DNA of 64,000 nt from Clostridia bacterium (GCA_026418695.1 JAOAAU010000069.1:1-64000), one strand, 5' to 3'. Positions 7,868-19,311 are shown, counted from the stretch's first letter. A program made the numbers and translations. The notes: a model not told the origin generated them from the sequence alone.

Positions 7868-10276
7868 CTATTTAACAACGATATTCACAAGTTTTCCTGG
7901 AACAGCGATGACCTTTACCACTGTCATCCCCTGGATAAGCGCCTTTACATTATCACTCTGCAATGCTGCTTCTTCCGTCTGCTGTTTATCAAGACCTGAA
8001 GCAACCATGACTTTCTCTTTGACTTTGCCATTCAACTGAACTGCAATTTCAATCTGATCCTCAATGGTCTTGCTTTCATCCCAGGCAGGCCATCCCTGCT
8101 GGTTCAACATACCCTCAAAGCCATTCAGCTGCCAGAGTTCTTCCGTGATATGCGGTGCTACCGGATTCAACAAGATCAGGAAGGTTCTGAACTCCGCCTT
8201 GTTGACAGTTCCCTTGGCATAGAAATCATTGATTAAAGCCATCATGCTGGCAATCGCAGTATTGAACTTGAGGTTCTCAAGATCTTCGCTGACCTTTTTG
8301 ATGGTCTTATTCATACTGATTTCCAGTTCCTTTGAGTACTCTGCTCCATCCGCCAGCATCTCCTGGACTCTCCACACTCGATCCAGGAATCTTCTGCAGC
8401 CTTTCACACCGTTTTGGGACCAGGGTACTGCCTTCTCAAAGTCCCCGATAAACATTTCGTACATTCTTAAAGTATCTGCACCAAATTCTTCAATAACTTC
8501 GTCAGGATTGACAACATTGCCTCTGGATTTGGACATTTTTTCATTGTTTTCCCCGAGAATCATTCCATGGGAAGTACGCTTCTGATATGGCTCACAGCTT
8601 GGCACCACGCCGTAATCAAACAGGAACTTGTGCCAGAACCTGGAGTACAACAAGTGAAGCGTGGTATGCTCCATACCCCCATTGTACCAGTCAATCGGTG
8701 TCCAGTAGTCAAGATTTTCCTTGCTTGCAAGGGCATCGGGGTTTTTAGGATCGGTATATCTTAAGAAATACCAGGAAGAGCCTGCCCACTGCGGCATGGT
8801 ATCGGTTTCTCGAGTACCGTGACCGCCACATTTCGGGCAAGTAGTGTTCACCCAATCTGTCATTTTTGCTAACGGTGACTCACCATTGTCCGTCGGCTCA
8901 TAGGACTCAACCTCAGGCAAAAGCAATGGAAGTTCGTTCTCCGGTACAGGAACCCATCCGCATTTTTCGCAGTAAACTAGCGGAATAGGCTCACCCCAGT
9001 ATCTCTGGCGGGAGAACACCCAGTCTCTCAGCTTATAATTAACCTTCCTCTTTCCGATTCCTTTTTCTTCGAGCCAGTCACTTACTTTTTCCTTAGCTTC
9101 CTTCACTTGCAGGCCATTCAGGAATCCGGAATTCACCATGGTTCCGTTTTCTATATCAGTGAAAGCTTCTTCTTCAACATTTCCTCCCGCAACCACCTCA
9201 ATGATCGGAAGGTTAAACTTCTTTGCAAATTCCCAGTCTCTTGTATCATGACCTGGAACCGCCATGATGGCACCGGTTCCGTAGGACATCAGCACATAGT
9301 CGGAAACCCAGATCGGAATTTCCTTTCCGGTAACAGGGTTGATCGCCTGGATGCCGTCAATGGCAACCCCGGTCTTTTCCTTGGCCATCTCTGTTCTTTC
9401 AAAGTCTGATTTTTTACTCGCAAATTCCCTGTATTCCATGATTGCATCAAGGTTCTTGATTTGATCCTTGAGCTTGTCAATCATCGGATGTTCGGGAGAA
9501 ATAACCATATAAGTGGCACCAAAGAGGGTATCGGGCCTTGTGGTATAAACCCTTAAAGCGTCTCCCCCATTGATCTTGAAGTCTACCTCCATCCCTTCCG
9601 AACGGCCGATCCAGTTTTTCTGCTGAATCTTGACCCTTTCAATATAATCCACCAGATCAAGGTCTGTAATGAGTCTTTCCGCATACTCTGTGATCTTCAA
9701 CATCCACTGATTCTTGACTTTTCTCACAACTTCGCTTCCGCAGCGCTCACAGACACCATTGACAACTTCTTCATTGGCAAGGCCTACCTTACAATCGGTA
9801 CACCAGTTGATGGCACTTTCCTTCTTGTAAGCCAGTCCCTTTTCGAACAATTTTAAAAAGATCCACTGTGTCCATTTATAATACTCAGGATCCGTGGTAT
9901 TGACTTCTCTGGACCAGTCGAAGGAAAAACCCAAAGCCTTCAGCTGGGACTTGAACCTTGCAATATTTCTTTCCGTAACCACTGCCGGGTGAATTTTATT
10001 TTTAATGGCATAATTTTCAGTCGGTAATCCAAATGCGTCCCAGCCTATGGGGTACAACACGTTATATCCCTGCAGCCTTCTTTTTCTGGCTACGATATCT
10101 AGTGCAGTATAAGGTCTCGGATGTCCAACATGGAGGCCTTGCCCGGAAGGATAGGGGAACTCGATTAAAGCATAAAACTTCTCTTTGGATTTGTCTTCAG
10201 AAGCAAAGAATGTTCCCTTTTCGTCCCAAATACCCTGCCACTTCTTTTCAATTTCCTTCGGATTGTATTCCGTCAT
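7868..10276 (-). CDS. leuS: Leucyl-tRNA synthetase
   Basis: 802 residues, normal for bacterial LeuRS. The class I signature is HVGH within [13 protein letters not shown] near residue 45. The KMSKS loop is [10 protein letters not shown] near 575. The CP1 editing domain with the threonine-rich region [11 protein letters not shown] lies around 240-255. Two Cys pairs (CTDC...CERC near 155-175, CEKC...CPKC near 420-480) suggest zinc or structural ribbons. It charges tRNA-Leu. It follows rsfS after 88 bases with no T-box between them, so it probably shares the nadD-yqeK-rsfS transcript or uses a local promoter. Confidence 0.98.
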   Translation of the reverse strand: MTEYNPKEIEKKWQGIWDEKGTFFASEDKSKEKFYALIEFPYPSGQGLHVGHPRPYTALDIVARKRRLQGYNVLYPIGWDAFGLPTENYAIKNKIHPAVVTERNIARFKSQLKALGFSFDWSREVNTTDPEYYKWTQWIFLKLFEKGLAYKKESAINWCTDCKVGLANEEVVNGVCERCGSEVVRKVKNQWMLKITEYAERLITDLDLVDYIERVKIQQKNWIGRSEGMEVDFKINGGDALRVYTTRPDTLFGATYMVISPEHPMIDKLKDQIKNLDAIMEYREFASKKSDFERTEMAKEKTGVAIDGIQAINPVTGKEIPIWVSDYVLMSYGTGAIMAVPGHDTRDWEFAKKFNLPIIEVVAGGNVEEEAFTDIENGTMVNSGFLNGLQVKEAKEKVSDWLEEKGIGKRKVNYKLRDWVFSRQRYWGEPIPLVYCEKCGWVPVPENELPLLLPEVESYEPTDNGESPLAKMTDWVNTTCPKCGGHGTRETDTMPQWAGSSWYFLRYTDPKNPDALASKENLDYWTPIDWYNGGMEHTTLHLLYSRFWHKFLFDYGVVPSCEPYQKRTSHGMILGENNEKMSKSRGNVVNPDEVIEEFGADTLRMYEMFIGDFEKAVPWSQNGVKGCRRFLDRVWRVQEMLADGAEYSKELEISMNKTIKKVSEDLENLKFNTAIASMMALINDFYAKGTVNKAEFRTFLILLNPVAPHITEELWQLNGFEGMLNQQGWPAWDESKTIEDQIEIAVQLNGKVKEKVMVASGLDKQQTEEAALQSDNVKALIQGMTVVKVIAVPGKLVNIVVK

Positions 10277-10364
10277 TTACTTCCACTTCCTTAATCAAAT
10301 AGTTTATGTAAAATTGGGAGCAGCGCTCCCGTATTGTTCCAAATCATAAAACTAAATAAAAAGC

Positions 10365-10703
10365 TTACCTATGAGTCAGTACGCCATCTCTCCATAACCT
10401 CTCCAGATTATAGAAGCTGCGGTCCTCTTCATGGAATATGTGAACAATCACATCACCATAATCCAACAAGATCCAACGGGCAGTGTCATAGCCTTCCTTG
10501 TGGAAGTGGCTGACACCGGCTTCTGAAAGTTTGAATTCAACTTCGTCCGCCAGAGCTTTAATATGCGTTGTAGAGGTTCCGTTACAAACCACGAAATAAT
10601 CTCCTAGACTGGAGATCTCCTGTATGTCGATGGTATTGATATCCTTCGCTTTTTTATCTTCCAACGCTTTTACTATGATTTCAACCATTGCTTTTGCTTC
10701 CAA
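10365..10703 (-). CDS. rsfS: Ribosomal silencing factor RsfS (Iojap/YbeB family)
   Basis: 112 residues beginning MEAKAMVEIIVKALEDKKA. The start is TTG 10703 with AAGGAG seven bases upstream. The family core is clear: IDIQEISSLGDYFVVCNGTSTTHIKAL and WILLDYGDVIVHIFHEEDRSFYNLERLW. RsfS binds ribosomal protein L14 and blocks subunit joining when nutrients are scarce. The nadD-yqeK-(LytR_C)-rsfS order is the usual Firmicute arrangement. Confidence 0.95.
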   Translation of the reverse strand: MEAKAMVEIIVKALEDKKAKDINTIDIQEISSLGDYFVVCNGTSTTHIKALADEVEFKLSEAGVSHFHKEGYDTARWILLDYGDVIVHIFHEEDRSFYNLERLWRDGVLTHR

Positions 10704-10826
10704 TGAACTGCTCCTTCCTAATAAACAAATAAACAAAAAATGTTGATATACGGATTAATATTATACACTGAAACCAGGTCTTTGTGAAGTACCCGTTTCA
10801 GTTCTGAAGTTCCTCTTTGCGCTTTC

Positions 10827-11405
10827 TTATGGCTTGTAGTCATCTCCGATTCTTATAGTAACATCAAATCTTGACGTCGGATCCGGGGCTTTTGTGACAG
10901 GTGCGATCTTTAAAATCTTCTGAATCGCTGCTCCAGCCTTTTTGTCATTTCGTTCGATGATTTCAGTTCTTACAGGTTTATTGGATTTTTCGTTACCGGC
11001 ACTCACTTCATACCCGCTGGCTTCAAGAGTTGTCTTAATGTCTTCCGCCACGCGCTTGATTCCGGAATAATTGATGACCTCTACCTTAACCTTTTCTTTC
11101 TTTTCATCCTTTGCAGGTTCGGTTGTTTTTTTAGGTTCCGTTTCCTCCGGCTTTACTGATTTCTCGATTTTGATGGTTCCGGAAATTTTAGGATCCTGTT
11201 TTCCATCGTCTTTGTCCCCATTGCCTGCTTTTTGGGCTGCCGGCTTGTCCGTTTTAGCTTCAGGATCCTGTACTGCAGTAGCAACGGACTCCTGAAAAAT
11301 TCTCGCATCTTTCACAAAATTCAGTGATACGATTACAATCAGAGTGACTAGGATAAATGTACCCGTCAGCATAAAAACAATATTAAAAAACTTACCCTTA
11401 TTCAT
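10827..11405 (-). CDS. LytR C-terminal-domain membrane protein
   Basis: About 192 residues. A single membrane segment (about residues 8-29) is followed by a low-complexity Lys/Glu/Pro/Asp-rich linker (30-100) and a LytR_C-like domain at 100-192 (VEVINYSGIKRVAEDIKTTL, then VTIRIGDDYKP). ATG 11405 with a GGGGG ribosome site is preferred over an in-frame TTG at 11432. The domain is often found at the end of LytR-CpsA-Psr cell-wall glycopolymer ligases. Here it stands alone outside the membrane and probably binds a wall component. It sits between yqeK and rsfS, a common clostridial order. Confidence 0.85.
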   Translation of the reverse strand: MNKGKFFNIVFMLTGTFILVTLIVIVSLNFVKDARIFQESVATAVQDPEAKTDKPAAQKAGNGDKDDGKQDPKISGTIKIEKSVKPEETEPKKTTEPAKDEKKEKVKVEVINYSGIKRVAEDIKTTLEASGYEVSAGNEKSNKPVRTEIIERNDKKAGAAIQKILKIAPVTKAPDPTSRFDVTIRIGDDYKP

Positions 11406-11456
11406 GCGATTTTTCCCCCGTTTACGCAACAAATAAAATTGAGTTTATAGTTTATA

Positions 11457-12041
11457 TCATTTAGCGATACTGTTCTTTTTGTCCAGAATAAGATAATTCC
11501 TAGCTTCAATAGTATCCGGATGAATCAATGCCCCTTTTGAAATCACGTACTTAATTGTTCTGTCCAGCGCCATCATTACCGCGTGATCCATTTGGTTAAA
11601 AGCTGTCTTACGCAATTCCTCCACACCCGGAAATGTTCTATTGGGCTCTATGCTGTCTGCTATAAATACAATCTTATCCAACAGGCTCATATCTCTTCCC
11701 CCTGTCGTGTGGTATCGGATCGCCTTTAATATCGCAGGATCCTCAACACCATAGTGTTCTCTGGCAATCTCCACTCCCAGCTGTCCATGCAGTAATTCCG
11801 GCTGTATTCGATCTATATCATCAATATGAATATGATACTTTTTGCACTGGTTAAAAAGCTCTTCGCCGCGTATTTCTCTGGCACAGTCGTGTAAAAGTCC
11901 CGCTATTGCGGCTTTCTCTTTGTCTTCACCATATTTTTGTGCCAGTTCCATAGAAGTTTTCATCACATTCAAGGAGTGTACAAAACGCTTGGCTGTAAGA
12001 ACACCCTCCAGCTTTTTTCTCATTTCCTCTCTGCTTACCAT
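11457..12041 (-). CDS. yqeK: HD-domain hydrolase YqeK, Ap4A hydrolase-like
   Basis: 194 residues of HD fold: RFVHSLNV near residue 19 (first His), LLHDCAREIRG near 48 (HD pair), HGQLGVEIA and RYHTTGG near 109 (later His), and DKIVFIADSIEPNR near 121. YqeK enzymes split diadenosine tetraphosphate symmetrically and are usually next to nadD, as here. The start has only a weak ribosome site. Confidence 0.93.
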   Translation of the reverse strand: MVSREEMRKKLEGVLTAKRFVHSLNVMKTSMELAQKYGEDKEKAAIAGLLHDCAREIRGEELFNQCKKYHIHIDDIDRIQPELLHGQLGVEIAREHYGVEDPAILKAIRYHTTGGRDMSLLDKIVFIADSIEPNRTFPGVEELRKTAFNQMDHAVMMALDRTIKYVISKGALIHPDTIEARNYLILDKKNSIAK

Positions 12042-12176
12042 GTCCTAAATACTCCGATTCCCAGTAAATTAAATGTTTCTTGATCGCAATGCTTTCTAAA
12101 AAATACCTTTACATTTTCACTCCTGGTTCTAGTGCTTTATAATATAAAGTAATAAACTGCGAATAACTATCATTAC

Positions 12177-12809
12177 TCAAGCTTCTGTCTTCTTTAAGTA
12201 AATGCCATGTGTTTTTATATATTCCTCCACACATTCCGGAACCAGATATTTTATCGTTTTTCCTTCCTTGGCTCTGCTTCGAATCTCCGTAGACGAAATA
12301 TCAATTAACGGAACCTCCGCAGTATGAATTTTTGCCATATATTCCGTTTCTAACCTGTGAATCTCATCTGAAAAAGCGTTTTTGTTACTCCCAGGCCGGA
12401 ATACTGCAATAAACTCACAAAGGGTAAATACCTTTTGAAAGTTTCTCCAGGTCACCAAATCCGGTACTACATCTGCTCCGATAATAAAGAAGATTTTTGT
12501 ATGCGGGTTATAAACATTCCTCAATTGGGAGAGGGTATCTACCGTAAAGGTATAGCCCTCTCTTTCGATTTCAATCCGAGATACTTCAAAAAAGGGATTG
12601 GATCCAGCCGCCGCTTTCAGAATATGAAACCTGTGTTCCGCAGGCAAAACCCTTGAGTTGTCTTTATGCGGAGGCTGCCCCGATGGAATAAACAGCACTT
12701 TGTCAAGCTGAAAAGCCTCCCTGACGGTTTCCGCAGTAATCAAATGTCCGTAATGAACAGGGTCAAAGGTTCCGCCGAGGATTCCAATACGCTTATAAGT
12801 TTCCTGCAT
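12177..12809 (-). CDS. nadD: Nicotinate-nucleotide adenylyltransferase
   Basis: 210 residues. The nucleotidyltransferase signature GILGGTFDPVHYGHL lies at residues 8-22 (HxGH-type), with FIPSGQPPHK near 41, FIIGADVVPDLVTW near 106 and the C-terminal motif ISSTEIRSR near 170. It transfers AMP from ATP to nicotinate mononucleotide in NAD synthesis. It is the first gene of the nadD-yqeK-LytR_C-rsfS-leuS run, starting just downstream of the purine operon terminator on the same strand. Confidence 0.97.
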   Translation of the reverse strand: MQETYKRIGILGGTFDPVHYGHLITAETVREAFQLDKVLFIPSGQPPHKDNSRVLPAEHRFHILKAAAGSNPFFEVSRIEIEREGYTFTVDTLSQLRNVYNPHTKIFFIIGADVVPDLVTWRNFQKVFTLCEFIAVFRPGSNKNAFSDEIHRLETEYMAKIHTAEVPLIDISSTEIRSRAKEGKTIKYLVPECVEEYIKTHGIYLKKTEA

Positions 12810-12930
12810 TGTATGTCTACCTTTTTAATACAATAAATTAGTGATTTTGCTCATTATACCACAATCATCTGCAATCATAAAGTCGTACTTGATAGTTGAA
12901 ATTTTTCCCGATAAACCCCGAAAAATATTC

Positions 12931-12962
12931 ATAAAGCCTTTGGCTACTGCCAAAGGCTTTAT
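12931..12962 (-). terminator. Strong terminator at the end of the purine operon
   Basis: A perfect 14-bp stem (ATAAAGCCTTTGGC and its complement, TACT loop) is followed on the minus strand by a T-rich run (ATATTTTTC). It lies about 90 bases after the purD stop and separates the purine operon from nadD. Confidence 0.9.
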
Positions 12963-13050
12963 TTCTATTAGTGGTAATAAGGCTTACAATCACGGGGAGT
13001 ATGAATGTAGCTGCTTTATCACCTTGAATATTTCAAAGATACGATCTTTT

Positions 13051-14310
13051 CTACTTTCTTCCGATATCCTTCCGATAGTGCCGGTCAGCAAAATGGATCT
13101 TGTCTACTCCCTCATAAGCTTTAGCAATTGCCGCCTCCAGGGTTGAATCCATGGCAGTCACGCCCAAAACACGTCCTCCGGCTGTTAGGAACTTTTCGTT
13201 CTCCTTTTTTGTACCGGCATGGAATACTACTACATTGGCATCGCGTTCTGCATCTTCAAGACCGCTGATTTCATACCCTGTCTTGTATTGTTGAGGGTAT
13301 CCGCCGGAAGCCATAATGACGCAAACAGCAGCACCATTATTCCATTGGATATCCGTAGCATCCAATTTCTCATCAATTACGGCGTTAAATATTTCAACAA
13401 GGTCATTTTCCAGCCTTGGAAGCACCACCTGTGTTTCAGGATCTCCAAACCTTGCGTTATATTCCAGTACTTTCGGTCCTTCCTTTGTAAGCATCAATCC
13501 GAAGTACAGAACTCCCTTGAATTTTCTTCCCTCTTTGTTCATGGCCTCGACAGTAGGTTTGTAAACATGCTCCATGCAGTATTCAGCGATTTCGGGAGTA
13601 TAGATGCGGCTCGGAGAGAAGGTACCCATTCCGCCGGTATTCAGGCCCTGGTCGTTATCTAAAGCACGTTTATGATCCTGGGAGCTCACCATGGGAATGA
13701 CACTCTTTCCATCAGTGAAAGCCAGAACAGAAACTTCCGGACCCACCATAAACTCTTCGATAACAACCTTATTCCCAGCGTCTCCAAAAACCTTGTCCTG
13801 CATGATATTATTTACTGCTTCCTGGGCCTGTTCAAAGCTTTGAGCGATGATGACACCTTTTCCCAGTGCAAGTCCATCGGCCTTCACAACGATAGGATAT
13901 TCCTGATGTTTTAAATATTCGATGGCATGCTCACTGTTATCAAAAACTTCGTATTTGGCTGTAGGAATGCCGTATTTTTTCATCAGGTCCTTTGAAAAGG
14001 ATTTGCTGGCTTCCAGAATGGCTGCGTTTTTGCGCGGACCAAAAGCTCTTATACCTGCTTCTTCAAGCGCATCCACCATGCCGGCTGCAAGAGGATCATC
14101 CGGTGCTACAACCACCATATCGATCTGATTGTCTTTTGCAAACCTTACCATTCCTTCTATATCCATGGCCTTTATGGGAACACATTCAGCCAGTGTCGAA
14201 ATCCCGCCATTGCCCGGAGCACAATAGAGCTTTTCAACTAAAGGGCTCTGAGCAAGCTTCCACACGATGGCATGTTCACGTCCACCGCTTCCAACAACTA
14301 ATATCCTCAT
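13051..14310 (-). CDS. purD: Phosphoribosylamine-glycine ligase (GARS)
   Basis: 419 residues, the usual length for monofunctional PurD. The N-terminal strand-loop is ILVVGSGGREHAI. ATP-grasp features are YPIVVKADGLALGKGV near 140, LNTGGMGTFSPS near 223 and EYNARFGDPETQ near 285. It makes glycinamide ribonucleotide from phosphoribosylamine, glycine and ATP. GGAGG lies just before ATG 14310. It is the last gene of purE-F-M-N-H-D, 9 bases after purH. Confidence 0.98.
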   Translation of the reverse strand: MRILVVGSGGREHAIVWKLAQSPLVEKLYCAPGNGGISTLAECVPIKAMDIEGMVRFAKDNQIDMVVVAPDDPLAAGMVDALEEAGIRAFGPRKNAAILEASKSFSKDLMKKYGIPTAKYEVFDNSEHAIEYLKHQEYPIVVKADGLALGKGVIIAQSFEQAQEAVNNIMQDKVFGDAGNKVVIEEFMVGPEVSVLAFTDGKSVIPMVSSQDHKRALDNDQGLNTGGMGTFSPSRIYTPEIAEYCMEHVYKPTVEAMNKEGRKFKGVLYFGLMLTKEGPKVLEYNARFGDPETQVVLPRLENDLVEIFNAVIDEKLDATDIQWNNGAAVCVIMASGGYPQQYKTGYEISGLEDAERDANVVVFHAGTKKENEKFLTAGGRVLGVTAMDSTLEAAIAKAYEGVDKIHFADRHYRKDIGRK

Positions 14311-14319
14311 AATTTCCTC

Positions 14320-15864
14320 CTAGTGTTTGAAATGGCGCATTCCGGTGAATATCATCGCAATCCCGTGCTTGTTGCACGCATCAATGGATTCCTGGTCCTT
14401 TACGGATCCGCCGGGCTGAATAATTGCTTTGATTCCAGCCTGAGCCGCAGCTTCAACACAGTCCGCGAACGGGAAGAATGCATCCGAAGCCAGAACAGCA
14501 CCTTGAGTTCTTTCACCGCCATATTCAATCGCAATCTTTGCAGCCATGATTCTGTTGGTTTGTCCCGGTCCAACACCGAGAGACTGCTTGTTTTTCGCAA
14601 TGGCAATTCCATTGGATTTTGTATGTTTGACTACCTTCATGGCAAATAAAAGATCTTCCATTTGCTCCTTTGTAGGTTTAACCTCTGTTACGTACTTGAT
14701 TTCCTCCATGTTTACAAGCTCATTATTATAATTCTGGACCAGCAGTCCGCCAGCAACCTTCTTCATATCATAGGTTCCAGCAGGGAGCTTGGCCGAGATA
14801 TTATCGAGCTGCAGCAGTCTGATATTCTTCTTTTGAGAAAGAATCTTCAATGCATCTTCAGAAAAGGAAGGTGCAATCACGATCTCAACAAAGATCTTGT
14901 TGATTTCTTCCGCTGTTTTTGCATCAATCTCCCTATTGGCAGCAATGATTCCGCCGAATATAGATACAGGATCGGATTCATACGTCTTTACGTAAGCCTC
15001 ATGAATATTGCTTGCACTGGCAACCCCGCAAGGGTTTGCATGCTTTACAGCTACCACTGTCGGTTCATCGAATTCCTTTAACAGTTCAAGGGCACCATTG
15101 GCATCGTTGATATTATTAAAGGACAATTCCTTGCCATGAAGCTGCTTTGCAGCAGGGATACTTCCAATATTTGCTCCGACTTCACGATAGAATACAGCCT
15201 TCTGATGAGGGTTCTCTCCGTATCTCATTTCCTGTACCTTTTCAAAGGTCAGGGACAGCGCTTCTGGGAAGAATTCTTCGCCCAGTTTGTCTCTTAAATA
15301 CTTGGCGATCAAGGTATCATAATGGCTGGTATGCTCAAATACCTTGTACATCAACTTGAACTTTGTCTTAATGGATATTTCCTTTGAAGATTTCAATTCG
15401 TCCATGACAATGGAATAATCCGAAGGATCTACAATAACAACGACATCCTGATAATTCTTTGCCGCTGCACGAAGCATGGTCGGACCGCCGATGTCGATGT
15501 TTTCGATGGCTTCCTCCAGTTCTACATGACCTTTCAGGATGGTCTGCTTGAAGGGATAAAGGTTGATGATCACCAGGTCTATGGGTTCTATGCCCAGTTC
15601 CTTGATCTGCTTCATATGATCCGGATTGCTTCTCATGGCGAGAAGACCGCCGTGTACATTGGGATGAAGGGTCTTAACCCTGCCGTCGAGGCATTCCGGA
15701 AAACCTGTGATATCAGAAATGTTGATCACTTTAATTCCCGCATCACTCAAGGTTTTAGCAGTTCCTCCGGTAGAAATGATCTCTACCCCCATGCTGCTTA
15801 GTTCTTTTGAAAGTTCTACGATTCCGGTTTTATCGGATACACTGATCAGTGCACGTTTTATCAT
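14320..15864 (-). CDS. purH: Bifunctional AICAR transformylase / IMP cyclohydrolase
   Basis: 514 residues starting [17 protein letters not shown] 15864 is used because the in-frame GTG at 15876 lies inside the GGAG ribosome site. The N-terminal cyclohydrolase half has STGGTAKTL and GGLLAMR; the transformylase half has [10 protein letters not shown] near 205, [10 protein letters not shown] near 267 and a late IQPGGS motif. It performs the last two steps to IMP. Confidence 0.98.
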   Translation of the reverse strand: MIKRALISVSDKTGIVELSKELSSMGVEIISTGGTAKTLSDAGIKVINISDITGFPECLDGRVKTLHPNVHGGLLAMRSNPDHMKQIKELGIEPIDLVIINLYPFKQTILKGHVELEEAIENIDIGGPTMLRAAAKNYQDVVVIVDPSDYSIVMDELKSSKEISIKTKFKLMYKVFEHTSHYDTLIAKYLRDKLGEEFFPEALSLTFEKVQEMRYGENPHQKAVFYREVGANIGSIPAAKQLHGKELSFNNINDANGALELLKEFDEPTVVAVKHANPCGVASASNIHEAYVKTYESDPVSIFGGIIAANREIDAKTAEEINKIFVEIVIAPSFSEDALKILSQKKNIRLLQLDNISAKLPAGTYDMKKVAGGLLVQNYNNELVNMEEIKYVTEVKPTKEQMEDLLFAMKVVKHTKSNGIAIAKNKQSLGVGPGQTNRIMAAKIAIEYGGERTQGAVLASDAFFPFADCVEAAAQAGIKAIIQPGGSVKDQESIDACNKHGIAMIFTGMRHFKH

Positions 15865-15977
15865 TTTATGATTCACTCCTTCAGAAAAATTTATATTGAA
15901 AGTTTATCTTCTATGTCTTTTCTCGCAGGATGACTCCTTTTGTCAAATCAAAAAGAAGGATTGGCGCTTTGGGTTGA

Positions 15978-16604
15978 TCACCCTAAAATTTTGACTCTCC
16001 GTCCCTCAATGACCAGCTTGTTTTCAGCGAAGAGCCGGATGGCCTCCGGGAGGATCTCCCATTCAGCCTCTTCCATAACTCTCTTTTGAAGCGTCTCAGG
16101 GGTGTCGTCATCTTTTATGTATATAGCTTTCTGCAGAATAATCGGTCCTGCATCGGCTTCAAGCTCAACAAAGTGGACTGTTGCTCCTGTTACCTTTACC
16201 CCATACTCCAATGCCTTCTGATGGGGAATAAGGCCATAGAAACCTTTCCCACAGAAGGAAGGGATCAATGCCGGATGGACATTGATGATCCGATTCTCAT
16301 ACTTTTTTATGAAAGTTTCTCCCAGAATGGAAAGGAAACCCGCCAGAACCACCAGTTCAACCCCGTTGCTTTCAAGGTGTTCAATCAGCGCTTTGTCATA
16401 CTCTTCCATAGAGGCATAATCTTTTCTGCAAATGCTGATCCCCGGAATATCATACTTCCTTGCCCTCTCCAAAGCATAAGTTCCCGCCTTGCTTGAGACA
16501 ACGGTAACAATTTTGCAATTTTTGATGTAACCGCTTTCAAGCTTGTCGATCACCGCCTGAAGATTTGTTCCGCCTCCGGATACGAGAACTCCGACCTTTA
16601 GCAT
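15978..16604 (-). CDS. purN: Phosphoribosylglycinamide formyltransferase
   Basis: 208 residues. [12 protein letters not shown] at 9-20 is the substrate-binding loop. The formyl-transfer core has [18 protein letters not shown] near 107-124 (Asn and His of the catalytic set) and [19 protein letters not shown] near 137 (His, Asp). It uses 10-formyl-THF. Its ATG overlaps the purM stop by 7 bases, so the two are translationally coupled. Confidence 0.97.
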   Translation of the reverse strand: MLKVGVLVSGGGTNLQAVIDKLESGYIKNCKIVTVVSSKAGTYALERARKYDIPGISICRKDYASMEEYDKALIEHLESNGVELVVLAGFLSILGETFIKKYENRIINVHPALIPSFCGKGFYGLIPHQKALEYGVKVTGATVHFVELEADAGPIILQKAIYIKDDDTPETLQKRVMEEAEWEILPEAIRLFAENKLVIEGRRVKILG

Positions 16605-17620
16605 AGATCCACCCCGGCCTCTCCTTTAATTACTTCTCCGATCAGATAGGCCTGTTCTGATTCCTGGTTCAGGTATTTTACAACTTCATCCGCGATCTCA
16701 CTGTCAACAGCTAAAACCATTCCGATTCCCATATTAAAGGTATTGTAGATATCCTGCTCCTTAATATCCCCCAACTTTTGAAGCAGGCTGAATATCGGCA
16801 GTACAGGCCATGTACCCTTGTTGATTTTTACTCTGAGCCCCTCTGGAATCATCCTTGGGATATTCTCAATGAATCCGCCCCCGGTGATATGGGAAATCCC
16901 CTTAATATCATATTTCCCGATCAGATCCAAAACTGTCTTCACGTAGAGTTTTGTTGGTGTAAGAAGTACATCCCCCAATTTTGCTCCTAAGGCTTCCACA
17001 TACTCGGTCATTTTTTCCGGCTTTGGATTTAAGAGTTTTCTCACCAGGGAATATCCATTGCTGTGCAAGCCTGAGGATGCCAAGCCAATCAGCTTGTCAC
17101 CTTCCTTAATGTTTTTGCCGTCGATAATCTTGCTCTTATCTACGATTCCAACAGCAAATCCAGCAACATCGTATTCTTCTTCCGGATAAAAGCCCGGCAT
17201 TTCAGCAGTTTCCCCGCCAATAAGAGAGCACCCCGACTGAACACAGCCTTCCGCAACCCCCTTAACGATTTCTGCAACCTTTTCCGGACGATTTTTGCCT
17301 ACAGCCACATAGTCCAGGAAGAATAACGGCTCTGCACCGCTGCAGACAATATCATTCACACACATGGCTACACAATCGATTCCGATGGTATCATGCTTGT
17401 CCATTAAAAACGCAATCTTCAGCTTGGTTCCTACGCCATCGGTTCCGGAAACAAGTACAGGCTCATTGTATTTGTCCTTGTTCAGTGCAAATAATCCCCC
17501 GAAACCTCCAATATCTGCGACTACCTCCGGTCTGAAAGTCTTCTTCACGTGTGTCCGCATCAATTTAACAGCCTCATACCCTGCTTCAACATCTACACCT
17601 GCATCTTTATACGTAGTCAT
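16598..17620 (-). CDS. purM: Phosphoribosylformylglycinamidine cyclo-ligase (AIR synthetase)
   Basis: 340 residues of the PurM/SelD fold: [15 protein letters not shown] near 57, [25 protein letters not shown] near 80, [15 protein letters not shown] near 131 and [15 protein letters not shown] near 242. It closes the imidazole ring with ATP. GGGAGGG precedes ATG 17620. It is separated from purF by 226 bases that may hold an extra promoter or a dispersed repeat. Confidence 0.98.
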   Translation of the reverse strand: MTTYKDAGVDVEAGYEAVKLMRTHVKKTFRPEVVADIGGFGGLFALNKDKYNEPVLVSGTDGVGTKLKIAFLMDKHDTIGIDCVAMCVNDIVCSGAEPLFFLDYVAVGKNRPEKVAEIVKGVAEGCVQSGCSLIGGETAEMPGFYPEEEYDVAGFAVGIVDKSKIIDGKNIKEGDKLIGLASSGLHSNGYSLVRKLLNPKPEKMTEYVEALGAKLGDVLLTPTKLYVKTVLDLIGKYDIKGISHITGGGFIENIPRMIPEGLRVKINKGTWPVLPIFSLLQKLGDIKEQDIYNTFNMGIGMVLAVDSEIADEVVKYLNQESEQAYLIGEVIKGEAGVDLC

Positions 17621-17846
17621 CCTAACCCTCCCGTAATCAGTTGAGAATTGACAGTGTACAACGTACAGTTACACCGTCAAGACCCAGCAATCCTATAAAT
17701 TATTATTAATAGTAATCTAAAATCCCGAACTATACTTTTCAAAACGACAATTATGTTTTCTATTCTAATACCAAATTCGCGATTTAGTTTATGTGTCATT
17801 GGATTCAATAGACTTCAACTTAAAAACGCACTTTACTCCAGCTAAC

Positions 17847-19262
17847 TTATCCGCATGAATTTTTAACTCCCTCAGCAGGCACATCCATAGGATATTCTCC
17901 ATGGAAGCAGGCTGTACAGAAGCCGCACTTTGAACCAACCGGAGTTGCAAGCAAACCCTCAAGACTGAGATATCCAAGGCTGTCTGCTCCAATCAGTTCT
18001 CTGATCTCTTCGATAGAATGCTTAGAAGCAACCAACTGTTGTCTCGAAGGAGTATCAATCCCAAAATAACATGGGAATTTGATTGGAGGAGAACTCACCC
18101 TCATATGGACTTCCTTCGCCCCAGCAGCCTTCAGAATCTGCACAATTCTCCTTGTGGTGGTTCCCCGGACGATGGAATCATCAATCATGACCACCCTTTT
18201 CCCTTCAATTGAGCTCTTGATGGCATTCAGCTTGATTCGGACACCGGTTTCACGCTGGCTTTGATCAGGCTGTATAAAGGTTCTTCCCACATAGCGGTTT
18301 TTTAACAAGCCCTGACCATATGGAATCCCTGACTGTCTGGAATATCCGAGGGCAGCAGTCAGCCCTGAGTCCGGCACACCGATGACAAGATCTGCCTCTA
18401 CAGGATGCTCTTTTGCCAGTCTGACTCCGGCTTCAATCCTTGCCTGATGTACACTGGCGCCATCAATATAGCTGTCCGGCCTTGCAAAGTATACATATTC
18501 AAATATACAAACTTTTGATTCTTCAGTTACTTCGGTCTGGATCGACTTTAATCCGTCCTCCGTAATGATTACAATCTCACCGGGGTTTACATCTCTTACG
18601 AACTCCGCACCTACAGCATCTAAGGCACAGGTTTCGGAAGCCAAAACAAAAGAGTTGTCCAACAGCCCGATGCAAAGCGGTCTTAATCCTAAAGGATCCC
18701 TGACTCCAATCAACTTTCTGGGTGTCATCAGGATCAGGGCATAAGACCCCCGGATTTCCTTCATCATTTTTTCGATGGCTTCTTCAATGTTATTACTGGA
18801 AATTCTGAATCTTGAGATCAGGTTTACAATGACCTCCGAGTCAATGGTTGACTGGAAAACGGTACCGGACTCTTCCAAACGGTTACGAATTTCAGCAGCA
18901 TTCACAAGATTCCCGTTATGGGCCAACGCCATTTGACCGTTTCTGTACTTGATGACCATCGGTTGAGCATTTTCTCTCAGGCTGGCTCCCGTGGTTGAAT
19001 AGCGGACATGTCCTACTGCAACCTTACCTTTCAAATGATCCAGTACAACTTTATTAAATATCTCAGGAACCAACCCCATATCCTTTTGATACAGAATGGT
19101 GCCATTATCATTCACAGCAATCCCCGCGCTTTCCTGTCCTCTGTGCTGCAGCGCATATAGACCGTAGTAAGTCAGATGGGCAACGTCATGATGATCATTA
19201 TTGAAAACTCCAAAAACGCCGCACTCTTCATTTAATTTATCCAATCTGAAATCCATTTCCAT
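17847..19262 (-). CDS. purF: Amidophosphoribosyltransferase
   Basis: About 471 residues. The catalytic N-terminal Cys lies in NEECGVFGVF after a short propeptide, as in B. subtilis-type PurF. The glutaminase loop is ALQHRGQESAGIA; the PRPP loop is VVMIDDSIVRGTT near 350. Late Cys residues (CGFCTACF near 450) plus an earlier Cys (KFPCYFGID) fit a [4Fe-4S] cluster of the Firmicute type. ATG 19262 is chosen (GGGGA site); a TTG at 19283 has no site. It commits PRPP to purine synthesis and is probably feedback-inhibited by nucleotides (family knowledge). Confidence 0.97.
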   Translation of the reverse strand: MEMDFRLDKLNEECGVFGVFNNDHHDVAHLTYYGLYALQHRGQESAGIAVNDNGTILYQKDMGLVPEIFNKVVLDHLKGKVAVGHVRYSTTGASLRENAQPMVIKYRNGQMALAHNGNLVNAAEIRNRLEESGTVFQSTIDSEVIVNLISRFRISSNNIEEAIEKMMKEIRGSYALILMTPRKLIGVRDPLGLRPLCIGLLDNSFVLASETCALDAVGAEFVRDVNPGEIVIITEDGLKSIQTEVTEESKVCIFEYVYFARPDSYIDGASVHQARIEAGVRLAKEHPVEADLVIGVPDSGLTAALGYSRQSGIPYGQGLLKNRYVGRTFIQPDQSQRETGVRIKLNAIKSSIEGKRVVMIDDSIVRGTTTRRIVQILKAAGAKEVHMRVSSPPIKFPCYFGIDTPSRQQLVASKHSIEEIRELIGADSLGYLSLEGLLATPVGSKCGFCTACFHGEYPMDVPAEGVKNSCG

Positions 19263-19311
19263 AAAGTCCCCTTCAAATATCAATGGTAGATTTTTTAACC
19301 ATCCATCATCT

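Noticed and set aside
10277-10364. T-box for leuS
   Set aside because: Only 88 bases separate leuS from rsfS and no GGTGGNACCGCG motif is present.
17621-17846. Possible riboswitch or small gene between purF and purM
   Set aside because: Only short GTGTACA-type repeats and AT-rich sequence are visible; no aptamer core, terminator or ribosome site.
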